The notes: generated by a model from the sequence alone, not told the origin. DNA of 64,000 nt from Nocardioides sp. (GCF_014360585.1 NZ_JACIXG010000009.1:20648-84647), one strand, 5' to 3'; shown: positions 26,427-35,082, numbered from the stretch's first letter. Translations and numbers: made by a program.

Positions 26427-27314
26427 CTATCGGCGCTGTTTGGGGTCGAGGAAGTCACGCATGGCGTCACCGAGCAGGTTGAACGCCAGGACGGACACGG
26501 AGAGGATCAGGCCGGGAACGACGGTCATCCACGGAGCGATCTCGAGCTGGCTGCGGCCTTCGCTGAGCATCCGGCCCCACGACGGTGTGGGAGGAGGGGT
26601 GCCGATGCCCAGGAAGCTGAGCGCGGACTCGGCGATGAGGATGACGGCGAAGAGCAGAGAGCCCATGACGAAGAGCGGGGCCATCAGGTTGGGGAGCCCG
26701 TACCGGAGCAGGATCCGCGGGGTGCTGCAGCCGACCGAGCGGGCGGCCTCGACGTACGGCTCCTCGCGGATGCGGAGCATCTCGCCGCGGGCGACTCGGT
26801 TGATCGAGGGGATAACGAGCAGGCTCAGGGCGATCACGGTGTTGCGTACGCTCGGCCCGAGTAGGGCGGCGACGAACAGCAGCAGCACGATCGAGGGGAT
26901 CGCCATCAGCGCGTCCATGATCCGCTGCAGGACGGAGTCGATCCAGGTGCCGCCGAAGTAGCCCGAGACGACGCCGACGATCAGGCCGATCACACCGCCG
27001 AGCGCGAGCGTGGAGACCGCGATCAGCAGCGAGGTCCGGGCACCGTAGAGCGAGCGGCTCAACACGTCGCGGCCGAGCTCGTCGGTGCCGGCGGGGTGGC
27101 CGCCGACCCCAGGAGGCGTGAGCAGGTTGACCCGGTCCTGGGCGAGCGGGTCGTACGGAGCGATCCAGGGCGCCAGGACCGCGACCACCACGAAGAGCGT
27201 GATCAGGAAGAGGGCGACGGCGCCGAGGGGCTGCTCCGTGGCGAACCGGACCAGACCGCCGCGGGCCTTGGGGTGGCGGGCTGCACGCGCGGCCCCGGAG
27301 ATGGCGATGCTCAT
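26427..27314 (-). CDS. ABC permease, DppC type
   Basis: A 295-aa permease with an N-terminal cytoplasmic stretch, a first helix at about residues 32-54 (GAVALFLITLFVVVAVLAPW), the DppC-type loop PAGTDELGRDVLSRSLYGARTS, and the ATPase-docking loop EAARSVGCSTPRILLRYGLPN. Its ATG overlaps the stop of mini-ORF copy B, so the module sits exactly between the two permease genes. It forms the translocation channel with the DppB-type partner. Confidence 0.9.
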   Translation of the reverse strand: MSIAISGAARAARHPKARGGLVRFATEQPLGAVALFLITLFVVVAVLAPWIAPYDPLAQDRVNLLTPPGVGGHPAGTDELGRDVLSRSLYGARTSLLIAVSTLALGGVIGLIVGVVSGYFGGTWIDSVLQRIMDALMAIPSIVLLLFVAALLGPSVRNTVIALSLLVIPSINRVARGEMLRIREEPYVEAARSVGCSTPRILLRYGLPNLMAPLFVMGSLLFAVILIAESALSFLGIGTPPPTPSWGRMLSEGRSQLEIAPWMTVVPGLILSVSVLAFNLLGDAMRDFLDPKQRR

Positions 27315-27397
27315 GGCGCCACCCCCGTAGCGCAGGCGCCAGAATACGGACGTGGCGCCCTGAGGTGCTCGATGGTCGCTCGCTTGCGCTCGCTCAT
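27311..27397 (-). repeat. MIRU-like mini-ORF module, copy B
   Basis: An 87-nt module between the DppB and DppC genes, with a 28-codon frame beginning MSERKRATIEHL and ending SGACATGVAP. It overlaps both neighbours by ATGA. It matches copy A at 81 of 87 positions. The differences cluster at codons 10-12, with single changes elsewhere. Its ribosome-site region reads GGGGGT instead of GGAGGT. The DppB/DppC junction is normally short or overlapping in this family, consistent with a precise insertion at a pre-existing stop/start overlap. Confidence 0.75.
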
Positions 27398-28356
27398 GCG
27401 GAGGCTCCTTCGTACCGGATGCGGGGGTCGATGACCGCGTAGAGCAGGTCGACCACGACGTTGACGAAGATGAAGATCGCGCCGTAGAAGATGACGCAGC
27501 CGAGGATGACCGGGTAGTCGCGCTGCCCGACCGCCTCGAAGATCAGGGATCCCATTCCCGGGATGGCGAAGATCCGCTCGAGGATGACGGTGCCGCCGAG
27601 GATGCTGCCGACCTGCAGGCCGAGCACGGTGAAGACCGGGATCATCGAGCTGCGGCCGGCGTGCTTGAGCACGACCACGCGCTCGGAGGCTCCGCGGGAG
27701 CGGATGGTTCGGATGAAGTTGGAGCCGAGCACCTCCAGCAGCGAGGACCGCAGCATCCGGGCGATGCTCGCCATCGTCGCGGCGCCCAGGGCTATCGCCG
27801 GGAGCAGCATGTGGATGAGGTTCTGGCTGAGGTTCTCGGTTGGAGAGGCGTAGACCAGAGGTGGGGACCAGCCGAACCACAGGGCCAGGAAGGTGATCAG
27901 GAGGAGCGCCAGCCAGAAGTTCGGCAGCGACATCCCGATGACCGCCAGGAAGCGCATGACGTTGTCGATGAGGCTGTGGTGGCGGATCGCCGAGATCAGG
28001 CCGAACGGCACTCCGAACAGGACGCCGAAGAGGATGGCCAGCAGGCCGAGCTCGAGGGTGGCGGGGAGGCGTTCGAGGATCTTGGTCGTGACGGGACGCC
28101 CGTCGTCGAACGAGGTGCCCAGGTCGCCTTGGACCAGCCCGCCCACGAAGTGGCCGAACTGGATCAGGACCGGCTCGTCCAGGCCGAGCTCGGTGGTCCG
28201 TTGGTCGATCTGGGCCTGGGTGACGCCGGGTGCGTCGGCCAGCTGGAGCCGGACGACGTCGCCGGGGATCAGTCGGATGATGAGGAAGACCAGGGTGGCG
28301 ACCAGGGCGAGGACGAGCAGGCCGTAGGTCAGGCGTCGTCCGGCGTAGAGAAGCAT
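27394..28356 (-). CDS. ABC permease, DppB type
   Basis: A 320-aa permease with the classic DppB N-terminus MLLYAGRRLTYGLLVLALVA and LIIRLIPGDVVRL, plus about six helices. The docking loop is NFIRTIRSRGASERVVVLKHAGRSSMI-like near residues 215-240, and the C-terminus ends NVVVDLLYAVIDPRIRYEG. It follows the ATPase gene by four bases. The gene order dppD-dppF-dppB-dppC-SBP is a rearranged but complete oligopeptide-type importer. Confidence 0.9.
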   Translation of the reverse strand: MLLYAGRRLTYGLLVLALVATLVFLIIRLIPGDVVRLQLADAPGVTQAQIDQRTTELGLDEPVLIQFGHFVGGLVQGDLGTSFDDGRPVTTKILERLPATLELGLLAILFGVLFGVPFGLISAIRHHSLIDNVMRFLAVIGMSLPNFWLALLLITFLALWFGWSPPLVYASPTENLSQNLIHMLLPAIALGAATMASIARMLRSSLLEVLGSNFIRTIRSRGASERVVVLKHAGRSSMIPVFTVLGLQVGSILGGTVILERIFAIPGMGSLIFEAVGQRDYPVILGCVIFYGAIFIFVNVVVDLLYAVIDPRIRYEGASA

Positions 28357-28360
28357 GCGA

Positions 28361-29362
28361 TCACCTCGCGGGAGCGGGGTCGAAGAGGTGGCAGGCGACG
28401 CTGCTGACCTCGCCCGGGGCGCCGATGGTCAGCAGCTCCGGCTCGTCGCGGTCACAGCCGTCGATGCTCTGGCTGCAGCGTGGGTGGAACCGGCAGCCCG
28501 AGGGCGGCCGTCGCGGGCTGGGGATCTCGCCGGCCAGCGGCGTACGCAGCTGGTGATGGGCGTCGGGGGACGGGATCGACGCCATCAGCGCCTGCGAGTA
28601 GGGATGCCTCGGTCGCGCGCTGATGTCGTCGGCGTGGGCGACCTCGGCGAGCTTGCCGAGGTACATCACACAGACACGGTCGGAGATGTAGCGCACCACG
28701 TTGAGGTCGTGGGCGATGAAGAGGTACGAGAGCCCGAGCTCGCGCTGGACCTCTTTGAGCAGGTTGAGCACCTGCGCCTGGACGGAGACGTCGAGGGCGC
28801 TGACCGCCTCGTCGCAGACGATCAGGTCCGGGTCGGTCGAGAGCGCGCGGGCGATCCCGATGCGCTGAGCCTGACCACCGGAGAACTGATGGGGGTAGCG
28901 CTCCAGGGCGTACGAGGGCAGCCCGACCAGGTCCAACAGCTCCTTCGCGCGGCGGATGCGGCTGGCCCGGTCGCCCATGCCGTGGACGACCATGGGCTCG
29001 GTCAGCACCTGCGCGATGGTCATCCGTGGGTTGAACGAGCTGACCGGGTCCTGGAAGACGAGCTGCATGCGCTTGCGAAGCTGGGTCAGCCGGCTCTTCG
29101 ACAGTGCGGCGATGTCCTGGCCGTCGAAGGTGACGGAGCCGCTGGTCGGCTCGATCAGCCGAAGGATCAGGCGACCGAGGGTCGACTTGCCGGAGCCCGA
29201 CTCGCCGACCAGACCGAGCGTCTCGCCGCGCTTGATGGTCAGGGAGACCCCGTCGACGGCCCGTACCGGAGGCCGCTGGGGCGTGAAGAGGCCCTTTCCG
29301 TCGCCGAAGTGCTTGACGAGTCCGTGTGCCTCGACGAGCGGAGCCGCGTCGGGAACGATCAT
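28361..29362 (-). CDS. ABC ATPase, DppF type
   Basis: A 333-aa nucleotide-binding subunit with Walker A GESGSGKST, the signature FSGGQAQRIGIARAL, Walker B LIVCDEAVSALD, and the C-terminal oligopeptide-transporter domain with its cysteine cluster (CRFHPRCSQSIDGC). I take the ATG at 29362, which overlaps the DppD stop by ATGA. The frame is open further upstream but only inside dppD. It powers the importer together with the DppD-type subunit. Confidence 0.9.
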   Translation of the reverse strand: MIVPDAAPLVEAHGLVKHFGDGKGLFTPQRPPVRAVDGVSLTIKRGETLGLVGESGSGKSTLGRLILRLIEPTSGSVTFDGQDIAALSKSRLTQLRKRMQLVFQDPVSSFNPRMTIAQVLTEPMVVHGMGDRASRIRRAKELLDLVGLPSYALERYPHQFSGGQAQRIGIARALSTDPDLIVCDEAVSALDVSVQAQVLNLLKEVQRELGLSYLFIAHDLNVVRYISDRVCVMYLGKLAEVAHADDISARPRHPYSQALMASIPSPDAHHQLRTPLAGEIPSPRRPPSGCRFHPRCSQSIDGCDRDEPELLTIGAPGEVSSVACHLFDPAPAR

Positions 29363-30381
29363 CGGGCCACCTCCACCATCGGCTCGAGGACGCCGTGGCC
29401 CTCGTCGGGACGCCAGCAGCGGACCTGTCGCCGGTCGAGGTCGCGCAGCGGCTGGGGCTCTCCGCACTCGGGGCCGGCCTCGGAGCAGCGGGTCGCGAAG
29501 CGGCAGCCGCTGGGCATGTCGTTGAGCGCGGGGACCGCGCCCGGGATCGCGGGCATCTCCTGGTCGCGCGGGGTGTCGCGTCGCGGGATCGCATCGAGCA
29601 ATGCGCGGGTGTAGGGGTGCTGGGGCCGGTCGAGGATCTCGTCGGCGGTGCCCGCCTCGACGACCTGCCCGGCGTAGAAGACGACCACCCGGTCGGCCAT
29701 CTCGGCGACCACACCCATGTCGTGGGTGATGAGCATCAGCCCGACCCCGGTCCGGTCCTGGAGGTCGCGGATCAGGGCGAGCACCTGGGCCTCGACGGTC
29801 ACGTCGAGAGCGGTGGTCGGCTCGTCGGCGATGAGCAGGCGCGGGTCACAGGCGAGGGCGCCGGCGATCATGACCCGCTGCCGCTGCCCGCCGGAGAGCT
29901 GGTGGGGATATGCCTTGACCTTGGCTTCGGGCTCCGGGATACCGACGAGATCGAGCAGCTCGACGGCGCGCTGGCGAGCTTGCCGCTTCGTGACGTCGTG
30001 GTGGATCCGATAGGCCTCGACGAGCTGATGCCCGATCGTGAAGAGCGGGTCGAGCGAGGTCATCGGGTCCTGGAAGATCACCGAGATCTCCTTGCCCCGG
30101 ACGCTGCGCATCTCGCTGTTGGAGGCCCCGGTGATGTCCTTGCCGTTCCAGGTGATCCGGCCGCCGCTGACCCGACCGTTGCCCAGCAGCCCGAGAACGG
30201 CGAGCGCGGTGACGCTCTTTCCCGACCCGGACTCGCCGACGATGGCGACGGTCTCTCCGGCGTCGATCCAGAGGTCGACCGCGTTCAGGGCCTCGACCGT
30301 GCCACCCCCGGTCCGAAATTCCACATGGAGGTCCTCGATCCGCAGAAGCGGCTCGTTCGCGGACCCAGTCGGTGCTCTCAT
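29359..30381 (-). CDS. ABC ATPase, DppD type
   Basis: A 340-aa nucleotide-binding subunit with Walker A GESGSGKSV, the signature LSGGQRQRVMIAGAL, Walker B LLIADEPTTALD and the C-terminal oligopeptide domain CRFATRCSEAGPEC. It is the first gene of the long leftward operon, which continues through importer, MBL, DUF35, thiolase-like, SDR and MaoC genes to 20404. Its start is 58 bp from the CTAGAA-type operator at 30439-30460. Confidence 0.9.
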   Translation of the reverse strand: MRAPTGSANEPLLRIEDLHVEFRTGGGTVEALNAVDLWIDAGETVAIVGESGSGKSVTALAVLGLLGNGRVSGGRITWNGKDITGASNSEMRSVRGKEISVIFQDPMTSLDPLFTIGHQLVEAYRIHHDVTKRQARQRAVELLDLVGIPEPEAKVKAYPHQLSGGQRQRVMIAGALACDPRLLIADEPTTALDVTVEAQVLALIRDLQDRTGVGLMLITHDMGVVAEMADRVVVFYAGQVVEAGTADEILDRPQHPYTRALLDAIPRRDTPRDQEMPAIPGAVPALNDMPSGCRFATRCSEAGPECGEPQPLRDLDRRQVRCWRPDEGHGVLEPMVEVAR

Positions 30382-30438
30382 ATCGGACCCTCCCGTTCGT
30401 TCCGCGATCGGGCGCCGGTCGCGGATGCTGGTGGCTCA

Positions 30439-30460
30439 ATCTAGAATCACGCTCTAGGAT
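30439..30460. promoter_or_regulatory. TetR operator, site 2 of the catabolic regulon
   Basis: ATCTAGAAT at 30439-30447 and CTCTAGGAT at 30452-30460, again with a 13-bp period. This gives the near-inverted repeat CTAGAA-tcacg-CTCTAG. It matches site 1 (19605-19626) in spacing, in both half-sites, and in the following GG. It lies upstream of the DppD gene, between it and the divergent MFS gene. Confidence 0.72.
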
Positions 30461-30606
30461 GGGATTCATCATTGGGTCGCCGAACGGGTGTGTCAAGGGT
30501 CACAATCCGGATATCGGACTTTCTTTCCAGGACGCCCTCGTTCGGCACCGGTCGTGCCGGGGCGTACGACGCACGTGGCGCCGTGCTGCACGGCGCAGGA
30601 GGTTGC

Positions 30607-32958
30607 ATGAGTGAGTCCGAACCCGCCGAAGTGACGGCCGCAGCGCGTTCCACCTTGATCGTGGTCTGCCTGGTCAGCGCGGTGATGGCGCTCAACGCCA
30701 GCTCGCTGAACGTCGCGCTGCCGACACTGAGCAGGGAGTTCGAGGCGAGCTCGACAGAGGGGAGCTGGCTGCTGCTCTCCTACATGGTCGCCAACACCGC
30801 CTGCCTGCTCCTCTTCGGTCGCCTCAGCGACGTCTGGGGGCAGCGGGGGCTCTATCTCGGCGGCTTGGTGATCTTCGCGCTGACCAGTCTGCTGGCCGGC
30901 TTCGCTCCGAACGTCGAGGTGCTCATCGGGCTCCGGGTTGTCTCCGCCATCGGTGGTGCGGTGCTCATCGGCAACGGCGCCACCCTCATCCATCAGGCCT
31001 TCCCGCGCGACTCCCTCGGGGGCGCCATGGGCCTCTACGCCGCCTCGTTCCCGACCGCCAACCTGATCGGGCCGACGCTCGGTGGCCTGATCGTCGACCA
31101 CGTCGGGTGGCAGTGGGTGTTCTGGCTCAACGTGCCGGTCTGTCTGATCGCTCTGGCAGCGGGGCACCTGCTGCTGCCGCGGCCGGTGGTGGACAAGCGC
31201 GCCGTCGGCATCGATCTTCCCGGCAACCTGGTGATCATGATCGGGATCGTCATGCTGACGATCGGGATCACGTCGCTGACGGATCTCGGTTGGCGCCATC
31301 CGCTGGTGATCGGCGGCATCGTGGGATCGTTTCTCCTGGTCCCGGTCCTGCTGCTCATCGAACGGCGGGCTGCTGCGCCGGTGGTCGACGTGGTGGTCAT
31401 CCGCCGGGTGGGGAGGCTCTTCCTAGCCGGCTTCTTCACCGGTGCCGGAAGGTTCCCGCTGATCGTGCTCGCCAGTCTCTACTTCCAGAGCGTGGTCGGT
31501 GTCTCCCCTGGAACCGCCGGGATGATGCTGCTGCCGATGCCGGTCGGGATGATCCTGGCCTCGCTGACCCTCGGTCGGCTGTCCCGCCGTTGGACGGCGC
31601 ACCAGATCATGTCCGGTGGGTCGGTGGTGGGCACGTTCGGCGTCGCCCTGGTGGCGCTGGCGATCCATCTCGAGCAGACCTGGGTGGTGATGGCGACCCT
31701 CGCGATCGTCGGGCTGGCGACGGGGCTGTTCATCGGGACCAACGCGACGGTCCTGCTGGAGCGGGCGCCGGAGGACGCGCTCGGCGTCGTCAACGCCACG
31801 CGGCTGATGCTGCAGAACACCGGCAACGTGCTCAGTCTCGCCATCGCCCTCACGCTGCTCACCGCTCTGCTGCCGCCAGGGCTGGGGGAGGCGGTGCTCG
31901 CCGCGAACGTGCCGGACGGGAGTGTCGCTGTGGTCACCGCTGCCTTCACGCTGGTCTGCCTCTTCCTCCTCGCGCTCGGCGCGGTCGGAGCCTGGTACTC
32001 CTTTCCACGTCGATCGACGCCGGAGCAGGCTTCACCGGCGGGTGGTGGCGTCGTACGTCGCGGCGGGCCGCGCGATGCGGGAGCGGGTGATGAGGAAGCC
32101 GAAGGCAGTGGCGAGGACGTACATGACGATGCTGTAGACCGCGGCCGGGATGGCGACGGTCGTGTTGTCGAGGACGCTCAGGGCGATCGTGAGGGCCACG
32201 GTGGTGTTGTGGATCCCGACCTCCATCGAGGTCGCGATCGCCTGCGCCTGGCCGAGCCTGAAGATCCGAGCACCGAGGTAGCCCAGGAAGAGGCTCGCGC
32301 AGCAGAACAGCGTCACGATCACGCCCACCTCCTGGAGGTAGCCGGCGATGTTGTCCCGCTCGCCGAGGATCGCGCCGACCGAGACCATGACCAGCACGAC
32401 GATCGAGAAGATCCGGACCGGCTTGTCCGCCCGGGCGGCGAACGTCTCGGACCGGCTCCGCACGAGCATCCCGATGCCGACAGGGATGAGCACGATCGCG
32501 ATGACCTGGACGACCTTGCCGAACTGCAGGCCCAGGGTGTCGCCGGCATCGAAGTAGACGATCGCGGCGTTGGTGATCAGCGGGATGGAGACCGCCGCGA
32601 GCACCGAGTTCACCGCGGTCAGGGTGACGTTGAGCGCGACGTCGCCGCGGAAGAGGTGGCTGAAGAGGTTGGCCGTGGTCCCGCCCGGCGAGGCGGCCAG
32701 CAGCATGATCCCGACGGCGATCAGCGGGTCCACGTCCGCGACCAGGATCAGCCCGAACGCGATCAGCGGCAGCACCAGGATCTGGAGGGTGAGCGCCACG
32801 ATGACGGCTCGCGGGGTGCGTACGACCCGGCGGAAGTCTTTCGGGGTCAGGCTCAGGCCCAGCCCGAACATGATGATCGCCAGCGCGATGGGGAGGCCGA
32901 CCGAGAGAAGGGCCGAGTCGTTCACTTGTGTTCCTCCAGCATGCGGGGCCGCCGCTAG
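30607..32958 (+). CDS. MFS drug exporter (DHA2-like) with a run-on C-terminus
   Basis: The first 475 or so residues form a 14-helix DHA2-type major facilitator: the first helix is VVCLVSAVMALNASSLNVAL, motif A is GRLSDVWGQRGLY, and motif C-like PTANLIGPTLGGL follows. After LGAVGAWYSFPRRSTPEQ the frame stays open for about 300 more codons, entirely antisense to the BASS gene, with a Glu/Asp/Arg/His-rich sequence that looks like shadow translation. The natural stop was probably lost. A one-base shift would end it at 32090. The start ATG at 30607 follows AGGAGG. The export substrate is unknown. Confidence 0.75.
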   Translation: MSESEPAEVTAAARSTLIVVCLVSAVMALNASSLNVALPTLSREFEASSTEGSWLLLSYMVANTACLLLFGRLSDVWGQRGLYLGGLVIFALTSLLAGFAPNVEVLIGLRVVSAIGGAVLIGNGATLIHQAFPRDSLGGAMGLYAASFPTANLIGPTLGGLIVDHVGWQWVFWLNVPVCLIALAAGHLLLPRPVVDKRAVGIDLPGNLVIMIGIVMLTIGITSLTDLGWRHPLVIGGIVGSFLLVPVLLLIERRAAAPVVDVVVIRRVGRLFLAGFFTGAGRFPLIVLASLYFQSVVGVSPGTAGMMLLPMPVGMILASLTLGRLSRRWTAHQIMSGGSVVGTFGVALVALAIHLEQTWVVMATLAIVGLATGLFIGTNATVLLERAPEDALGVVNATRLMLQNTGNVLSLAIALTLLTALLPPGLGEAVLAANVPDGSVAVVTAAFTLVCLFLLALGAVGAWYSFPRRSTPEQASPAGGGVVRRGGPRDAGAGDEEAEGSGEDVHDDAVDRGRDGDGRVVEDAQGDREGHGGVVDPDLHRGRDRLRLAEPEDPSTEVAQEEARAAEQRHDHAHLLEVAGDVVPLAEDRADRDHDQHDDREDPDRLVRPGGERLGPAPHEHPDADRDEHDRDDLDDLAELQAQGVAGIEVDDRGVGDQRDGDRREHRVHRGQGDVERDVAAEEVAEEVGRGPARRGGQQHDPDGDQRVHVRDQDQPERDQRQHQDLEGERHDDGSRGAYDPAEVFRGQAQAQPEHDDRQRDGEADREKGRVVHLCSSSMRGRR
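32032..32925 (-). CDS. Bile acid:sodium symporter (BASS) family transporter
   Basis: A 297-aa membrane protein with about nine or ten helices. Family features are the early GLSLTPKDFRRV, the crossing-region AASPGGTTANLFSHLFRGD, and ALNVTLTAVNSVLAAVSIPL. BASS proteins import organic anions or 2-oxoacids with sodium. It starts with GTG at 32925 after a strong GGAGG site. It is fully overlapped on the other strand by the run-on part of the MFS frame. Given codon structure and conserved motifs, this is the real gene of the overlap. Confidence 0.87.
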   Translation of the reverse strand: MNDSALLSVGLPIALAIIMFGLGLSLTPKDFRRVVRTPRAVIVALTLQILVLPLIAFGLILVADVDPLIAVGIMLLAASPGGTTANLFSHLFRGDVALNVTLTAVNSVLAAVSIPLITNAAIVYFDAGDTLGLQFGKVVQVIAIVLIPVGIGMLVRSRSETFAARADKPVRIFSIVVLVMVSVGAILGERDNIAGYLQEVGVIVTLFCCASLFLGYLGARIFRLGQAQAIATSMEVGIHNTTVALTIALSVLDNTTVAIPAAVYSIVMYVLATAFGFLITRSRIARPAATYDATTRR

Positions 32959-33106
32959 GGCGGCCAGAGACGTGCGTCACAGTGGACCACGCGGGAGCGG
33001 TGAGCGACAGACTTATCTGGACATTTCGGTCACTGACGAACGCATCCCCTGCCGCGAGCGGTCTTCTCGGCTCGGGCAGGGGACGTGGCGGTCAGCATCC
33101 CTGGCC

Positions 33107-33442
33107 TCAGGAGAGCTTGGCAAGGACCTTGTCGAGGGTCGCCTGCAGCTTCTTCTGATATGCGTCGTGCTGCTCCGGCAGTCGGGCGTCGCAGAAGGCG
33201 GCCAGGTCGGTCCCGGTGACCTCGATGACCTTGCGACCGGCCGCGGCCTCGGTCTCGAACAGATCGAGAACCTCGCGCAGAATGGCGACGATGTCCATTC
33301 CGTCGCTGGCGGTGAAGGGCCACATGTAGCTCTTCATCTTGCTGTAGACCGTGCGGTAGTCGGCGGGCAGTTGGGCGGCGCGGGCCTCCATGCGCTTCCA
33401 TTCCTTCTTGCCGGCGGTCATGCGGGTGAGGACGTTGTTCAT
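33107..33442 (-). CDS. DUF1048 protein
   Basis: A 111-aa soluble helical protein. The conserved stretches WKRMEARAAQLPADYRTVYSKM and LDLFETEAAAGRKVIEVTG-like helices identify DUF1048. A perfect AAGGAG lies seven bases before the ATG at 33442, which decides the start. The frame is open upstream but only through the end of the HNH pseudogene. DUF1048 genes often follow a PadR regulator; none is present here. The function is unknown. Confidence 0.82.
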   Translation of the reverse strand: MNNVLTRMTAGKKEWKRMEARAAQLPADYRTVYSKMKSYMWPFTASDGMDIVAILREVLDLFETEAAAGRKVIEVTGTDLAAFCDARLPEQHDAYQKKLQATLDKVLAKLS

Positions 33443-33563
33443 GTCGTGCTCCTTGGTTCGGTTTGTGTTCCAGGTCCCGTTTGGGGCCGTGAAAGAAGCG
33501 TGCAGCCCTGACGCAGGGTCAAGGTCAAGCACCGATCCAAAGAAAGTTCTGGGCGCGCGGGTG

Positions 33564-34857
33564 TCAGGCTGCGAGATCGTGGTCGAGGAGCAGATCGCGC
33601 AGCAAGAATTCGGCTCGTGAGAGGGGCGGTGGGTCTGGTCGCCAGGTGTCGGGTGGTGGGCTGACGTAGGTGTGGCCGGTGGGTGTGATGGTGATGATGC
33701 TGCCGTCGGGTCCTGGTCTGGCCTGCCAGCCGAGGGCTTCCTTGGCTTGGTTGCAACGCTCGCAGAGTCCTTGGAGATTCTGGGCGCTGGTGGTGCCGCC
33801 GTCTGCGTGGCGTTGGGCGTGGTCGATGTTGCGGATGGGCGCGTCGCAGCCGTTGGTGCGGCAGATCCCGCCATCGCGGGTCGTGATGAACTCGGCTAGG
33901 CCGTCGGGGGCTTTGCGGGAGCGGGATTCCATCGCGACCAGTTGCCCGGCGGGGTCGGTGAACAGGCGCCGGATGAAGACCTCGGCATCGCTCAATGCCT
34001 CACGAGCCCAGGCGGCGGGGACGGGGCCGTAGCCCTCGACCATCGCGGGCTGGTCGCTGTCGTTGGCGAGCGCGTCGGCGGTCATGACGATCTTGACCTC
34101 GATTCGAGGCTTCGCCTCGGCGTCGGTACGTCCGGTGATGCGGTCGACGAGAGTGTCGGCCATGACCTGACCGCGGGTGCGTTCATCGCCAGCCGCCTGG
34201 GCAGCTTTGGCGGCTTGGTCGAGTGCGGCGTAGACCGCGACCCCGTCTTTGACTGGCAACAGGGCACCGAGCCAGGTCATCGTGTCGGGTGCTGGCCGGA
34301 TGCTGATGCGGCGGTCCTTCTCTGCGTTCGCGGCCCGGTTGATGACGGATTCTTGGTCGAGGGTGATGGCGAGCTTCTTGGCGGCGTTCTCGAGCTGCCG
34401 CAGTCCCAGCGTCACCACCGCAGGAGGTTCACCGTCCGGACCGGGCGAGCAGAGCTGGTAGTCGATGACGCGGCGGTCCTCCAGCGAGAGGCAGGCGGTT
34501 TCGCGGGCGAGGATGGTGGCCTGCCACTGCGAGAACAACCCGGCCTTCAAGGGCGAAGGTGTGTGGCATCTCGGTGACGAGGATCTTCGCCAAGCCGAGC
34601 AGTTTGGCGCCCTTGGCGGGGGAGACCCGTCGCGCCAGCGCGATCTGGGAGGCGACGCCTTCGCCGAGCTTTCGGGCAGGTAGGCCGGCCGCGGCTTGCC
34701 GTGCCCGGGTGGCCTCGTCGAGGCGTACGGCTGCTTCTGCCTGAACGGCCTCAGCCACGCATTTGATCTCTTCGAGACGACTGATCCAGTCGACCAGCTC
34801 AGCCTCGGACGCACCCAAAGGCGGCCCGGCAAGGAGATGGTCATCGGTCTCGTTCAT
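33564..34857 (-). pseudogene. DUF222/HNH endonuclease gene with a one-base frameshift
   Basis: The N-terminal half reads from ATG at 34857 ([11 protein letters not shown] to EMPHTFAL). The C-terminal half reads in another frame ([17 protein letters not shown] onward) and ends with the HNH nuclease CRTNGCDAPIRNIDHAQRHADGG, then NLQGLCERCNQAKE. The two halves join cleanly if one G is removed from the GGG run at 34551-34553 ([11 protein letters not shown]). This is the 13E12-repeat/DUF222-HNH family, which is abundant in actinobacteria and often mobile or decayed. Either a real frameshift or a homopolymer sequencing error is possible. Confidence 0.8.
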
Positions 34858-34989
34858 ACGCCTCATTATATGTGAAACAGCACCACGGCGCTACCTGTTT
34901 TTGCTGGTCAGACCGGATTTATGCGGTCCGTGAACAAGTAACCTGATCCCCGCGCACACCCTCGCCGCCGCCCCGATAATGGCGAAATC

Positions 34990-35082
34990 TTTCTCGATCA
35001 GGTGCCGAGTCAAGGACCGCGAAGCGGCCGGCGAAGCCGGCGGGCCGAAGGCCCGTCCTTGACGCGGCGGCTGATCGAGAAA
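34990..35082. repeat. 93-bp imperfect palindromic element
   Basis: Outer arms TTTCTCGATCAG (34990-35001) and CTGATCGAGAAA (35071-35082) are perfect complements. Inner arms GTCAAGGAC (35009-35017) and GTCCTTGAC (35055-35063) are too. Between them lies a GCCGGC/GGCCGG-rich core. The gap from the HNH pseudogene to the TauE gene (34858-35476) has no gene that I can support. It holds this palindrome, the direct repeats described next, and the TauE promoter. Confidence 0.7.

Noticed and set aside
32040..32958. The C-terminal 300 codons of the MFS frame as a real second domain
   Set aside because: The sequence is the antisense of conserved BASS motifs, charged and low in complexity, with no membrane or fold pattern; it is treated as run-on.
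33442..33874. A longer DUF1048 protein starting upstream
   Set aside because: The added codons are antisense-free but belong to the other-frame end of the HNH gene; AAGGAG before the ATG at 33442 fixes the shorter start.
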